Source: Irineochytrium annulatum
Taxonomy: Eukaryota > Chytridiomycota > Chytridiomycetes > Chytridiales > Chytridiaceae
Length of the DNA stretch: 27,516 bases
Direction: 5' to 3'
Assembly (NCBI GenBank): GCA_027600665.1
Contig: JADGJL010000273.1
Coordinates: 1 to 27,516 of the forward strand
A program made the position numbers and the translations under genes. Below are positions 24,833 through 27,516 of the stretch, one piece after another. How positions within the stretch are numbered: position 1 is the first letter of the stretch; every line of letters starts with the position of its first letter. The notes beneath the pieces were generated by a model. The model was not told the DNA's origin, did no database searches, and was given only the letters and a program-made list of their open reading frames with translations.

Positions 24833-26870
24833 ATGCATTTCTTGTCCGCAATTCAGACCCTTCACCATTTTGTTTACCACGCGATGATTTTCAGCGCAGC
24901 GATGGTCGACGGTGCACCCCGCACCGGGGCCGGTCACCAGGATGCCGCCAAACACCAGCACCAGCAGGCTGTCGCCAAGGCCTACATCGACGGATCCCAT
25001 CTCGGGCTCGTCCGGGTGTACATCTCCTGGACGCCCAAGGACGCCCCTGAACCGATCCGCTCCCAAATCACGACTGTCATTCCGGGGGACATCTCCGTCG
25101 AGGTAGCGAAATCAGCTATTCAATTATGAGTCTCCACCCTGACTAGCTGATAATTAAAAACAGCTTCGGGAGCTTGTGGGTCTCGTTTCTTACGTCAGCC
25201 ACCTCCGCACGGTCACCGCGGGCGACAATGACGTTCGCATGGCGCTTGCCTGCAGCACGTTGACGTTTTCAAGCTTGCTGGACGCCCGATTTATTGAGGC
25301 CGGCCTGCCGTTGATTCTCCATGCGTCCGATGCGCTCGAATCGCTGCCGACGGTAACGTGGTTGGGTAAGGCAGAGTGCCAAGAATTGGCGGTCGATTGC
25401 GCCGCGAAGACGAATGAGCTGTTGATGGACGGCGAGAGGCTGAGAATCATGTGGGGTGAAGTGCTGAGGCTGAAGAGGGTGAGGGAAGAGGAGAGCTTGC
25501 TAGGCAAAGCGGGCGCAACGCGGAAAGAAGGCGATAAGGACAAAGCGCTGTGGATCGACACGAAGCAAAATGACGGGCACGCCGCGGTGGCGGCTGCATA
25601 CATCCGCATGAAGATCCGGTGTTACGTCGCTGGGATTAGGCGCAACAGCACGGGCACTGTCACAATAGCGGCACTGATAGAAACTCACAACGGACCGGTC
25701 CCCGAAGGCTCAATCTGGCTTGCCATGGATCTAGTTGGCCCAAATCCGTCGACGATGATTCACCTGATGGCGGAGTTGATGTGCCTCGAATATCTATTCG
25801 AACATCTTCTCCTCGACAAACGCTGGTGGCCCGACATCTCCCTCCACGTATTAATGACGGCGAGCATCCCGTCTTCGGTCGAGAAGGAAGAGGAGCACCC
25901 GCTGCTGTCAGCGCGTGTTAATGAGCTCGTAGGGATATTACGGGTGCGAGTCGAGCCCATGGTCGCGACATCGTCACAGCAGATCAAAGACTTCGTCGCG
26001 GAAACCCGCAACATGGTGGCGGACGGGCACAAGCCTCTGAACCCGGTCTTTGTGCGGTACAAGGAGAGCCAAGCTTTGTTCGTGCGCGTTCGAGAGGCTC
26101 CGATAGTTTCGTCGAAGCGTAAGGTGGAGAGCACTGTCGACGAAAGCAGGCTGATCAAGAAACACAAGGCTGGAGACGTCGACCGGCTCGTCAATTGCTA
26201 CACGGACGGCTCAGGGAAATTCTACGGCGGGGTTGGCGTCGTGATTGCCATCAAAGAGAAAGAGAAGGATGATGTCTCTTATATTTTGGGGTCGGCCCCG
26301 TTGCCGGTCCTTCGCTGCCACCGGATTACGAGCCTGCTAGCTGAATGGGCTGGGTTATTGCTATGCCTTGACTTGCTTGAAAGGAACGGTCTTTCAGACT
26401 ACAATAGCGAAAACAGGCACAGGATCAGGATCTGCTGCGACTTATTGCCCATGACGAGGGCCATGCAGATGGAGAGCTTTTACGGTTACCGCCAACGGCT
26501 TCACGCCTACGCGAGATTAAGGTGCAAGAGGCTGGGCGTGAACGAGATCCGCTGGATCGCCAGGGAGAACAATCAAGCCGCGGACCACTTGGCTAAGATG
26601 GCTTCATGGTCTAACACAGGCCGGACCACCACCTCGAGCATTACTATGGGCCCGAGTCTATCAAAGGAGATCGTCGACATTCTCACGTACACGTCTCAGA
26701 GGTGGCAGCTGGAAAGAGGGCAAAGGTGTCGTGTAAGGCAGTCTCCACGCCGTCATTCAGCGCCGACGTCCCGCCCCAACAACACTTGGGCCATGTACCC
26801 GAACACGATACCTATGGTCGAGAGGAATTGGATAACGGGGTCGTGGTTCGAGCGTCGTGGATTTGGATGA
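24833..26870 (+). CDS. Triple RNase H-like fold protein, at least 2 exons
   Basis: Exons 24833-25102 and 25164-26870 splice in frame to 658 aa. Three consecutive segments read as RNase H-like folds. Copy 1 (about 48-180) has YIDGS, RELVGL and AVDCAAK. Copy 2 (about 230-378) has AYIRMK in the first acidic position, MAELMCL and KDFVAE. Copy 3 (about 433-572) has CYTDGS (Asp438), LLAEWAG (Glu484), ICCDLL (Asp516) and AADHLAKMA (Asp564), the full DEDD set of RNase H. A bipartite basic stretch (KRK at 408-410, KKHK at 422-425) between copies 2 and 3 could be a nuclear signal. Such folds occur in host RNase H and in retroelements; no reverse transcriptase is seen. The start is uncertain (24833, 24884 and 24902 are in-frame ATGs). 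The C-terminus after about 26700 is also uncertain, since an acidic frame just beyond (VVDLDDESTPDDEEQG) suggests another splice. Confidence 0.6.
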
Positions 26871-27516
26871 TGAGAGCACGCCAGATGACGAGGAGCAGGG
26901 TGTGGTACCCACCACCTCGTGATTATAGCTATGACAGACAGTGTTATTGGCGACGCTGATTGTTGAACGATGCCGACGCTGATATTGTGACTCTTCGTTC
27001 TTCGCCCACAGCGGCATTGCTATCTGTTGTCTATTTCTCTCTTTTGCTATCGTCCTCTTTCTCTTCTTGCACTCAGAGTGCACTTCATGATTATCATGTG
27101 TCGTTTTGCTCGTTGATCTTGATATTGCTTGTTTCCGCAGTCAAGAAAGTATGCAGATCCGTGATGTCAACAGTCAAACATTTACGCGCATTATAAGACA
27201 AATTTTCTTAGAGACACAAAAGCTTCAGCCAAGTTTAGCTTGGCGCATGTTATTTTTGTTGAGCCAACATGTGTCCCATATTAACCAGCCAAATTCTGCA
27301 CAGCAGTACCTTACACACATAAGATCATTTATTATAAAAAGGTGAGTGAGTAAAGTCGTAACTAAGGCTTAAGATGGATGACAGCATGGAGATCCGATAA
27401 AAGAAAAGACACACCGGATAGGAAAGAACAATAGTCTTTGACAGTTCACCGAAAGCGCCAATAAAATGGATGCATGGATGCACAAGCGAAGTTTAGGGTT
27501 TGAAATAAAATAAAAT
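26871..27516. other. 3' end of window, no gene recognised
   Basis: AT- and pyrimidine-rich sequence follows the RNase H-like gene. The acidic frame near 26860-26925 may be a terminal exon of that gene. A six-base hairpin (GCCAAG/CTTGGC) lies near 27229-27245 and a short ATGGATGC direct repeat at about 27468-27481. Short open frames here show no conserved pattern. Confidence 0.45.

Noticed and set aside
25760..26194. Minus-strand open frame of 144 codons
   Set aside because: It is antisense to RNase H-like copy 2 and has Ser/Thr/Arg-rich shadow composition.
24833..26870. Retrotransposon call for the RNase H-like gene
   Set aside because: There is no reverse transcriptase, integrase, LTR or target-site duplication in view, and it has an intron; a domesticated origin remains possible.
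26757..27083. Minus-strand 108-codon open frame at the 3' end
   Set aside because: It has biased, Arg/Ser-rich composition, no recognisable motif, and overlaps the end of the RNase H-like gene.

Overview
The window looks like nuclear DNA from a fungus, probably an early-diverging (chytrid-like) one. All eleven protein genes are eukaryotic. Ten of them are split by short GT-AG introns, mostly 40-60 nt and several with a CTAAC-like branch site, and the eleventh has at least one intron. Intergenic gaps are very small. Fungal markers are a Rsc9-type RSC subunit, a Bem3-type RhoGAP and a TTAGGG-type telomere-like tract. The phylum is an inference. I assembled the exons by hand; the summed exon lengths of every model divide by three, which supports the splicing.

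Layout: 1-979 has no convincing gene and begins with homopolymer-rich, contig-end-like sequence. PEX6 (980-4831, minus) and mitochondrial ribosomal protein uL1m (4856-6029, plus) diverge with 24 bp between start codons. ACADSB-like acyl-CoA dehydrogenase (6162-7915, plus) converges on RSC9 (7966-10337, minus). RSC9 diverges from CCDC25 (10410-11331, plus) with 72 bp between start codons. CCDC25 converges on a long 15-exon gene (11569-15610, minus) that joins a metallophosphoesterase-like domain, an RRM and a tryptophan-repeat tail. A Tctex-type dynein light chain (16115-16901, plus) and a four-TM orphan (17288-18042, plus) follow. Next come a BEM3-like PX-PH-RhoGAP gene (18261-22718, minus) and a short kinesin (22845-24490, minus). 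The last gene (about 24833-26870, plus) encodes three tandem RNase H-like folds. The rest, 26871-27516, shows no gene.

Most genes are housekeeping: peroxisome biogenesis, mitochondrial translation, branched-chain acyl-CoA oxidation, chromatin remodelling, dynein/kinesin transport and Rho/Cdc42 polarity control. They do not form one pathway. The two unusual genes are the triple RNase H-like protein, where only the third copy keeps all four acidic catalytic positions, and the phosphoesterase-like/RRM/W-repeat protein, whose tail resembles Argonaute-binding GW proteins in general style.
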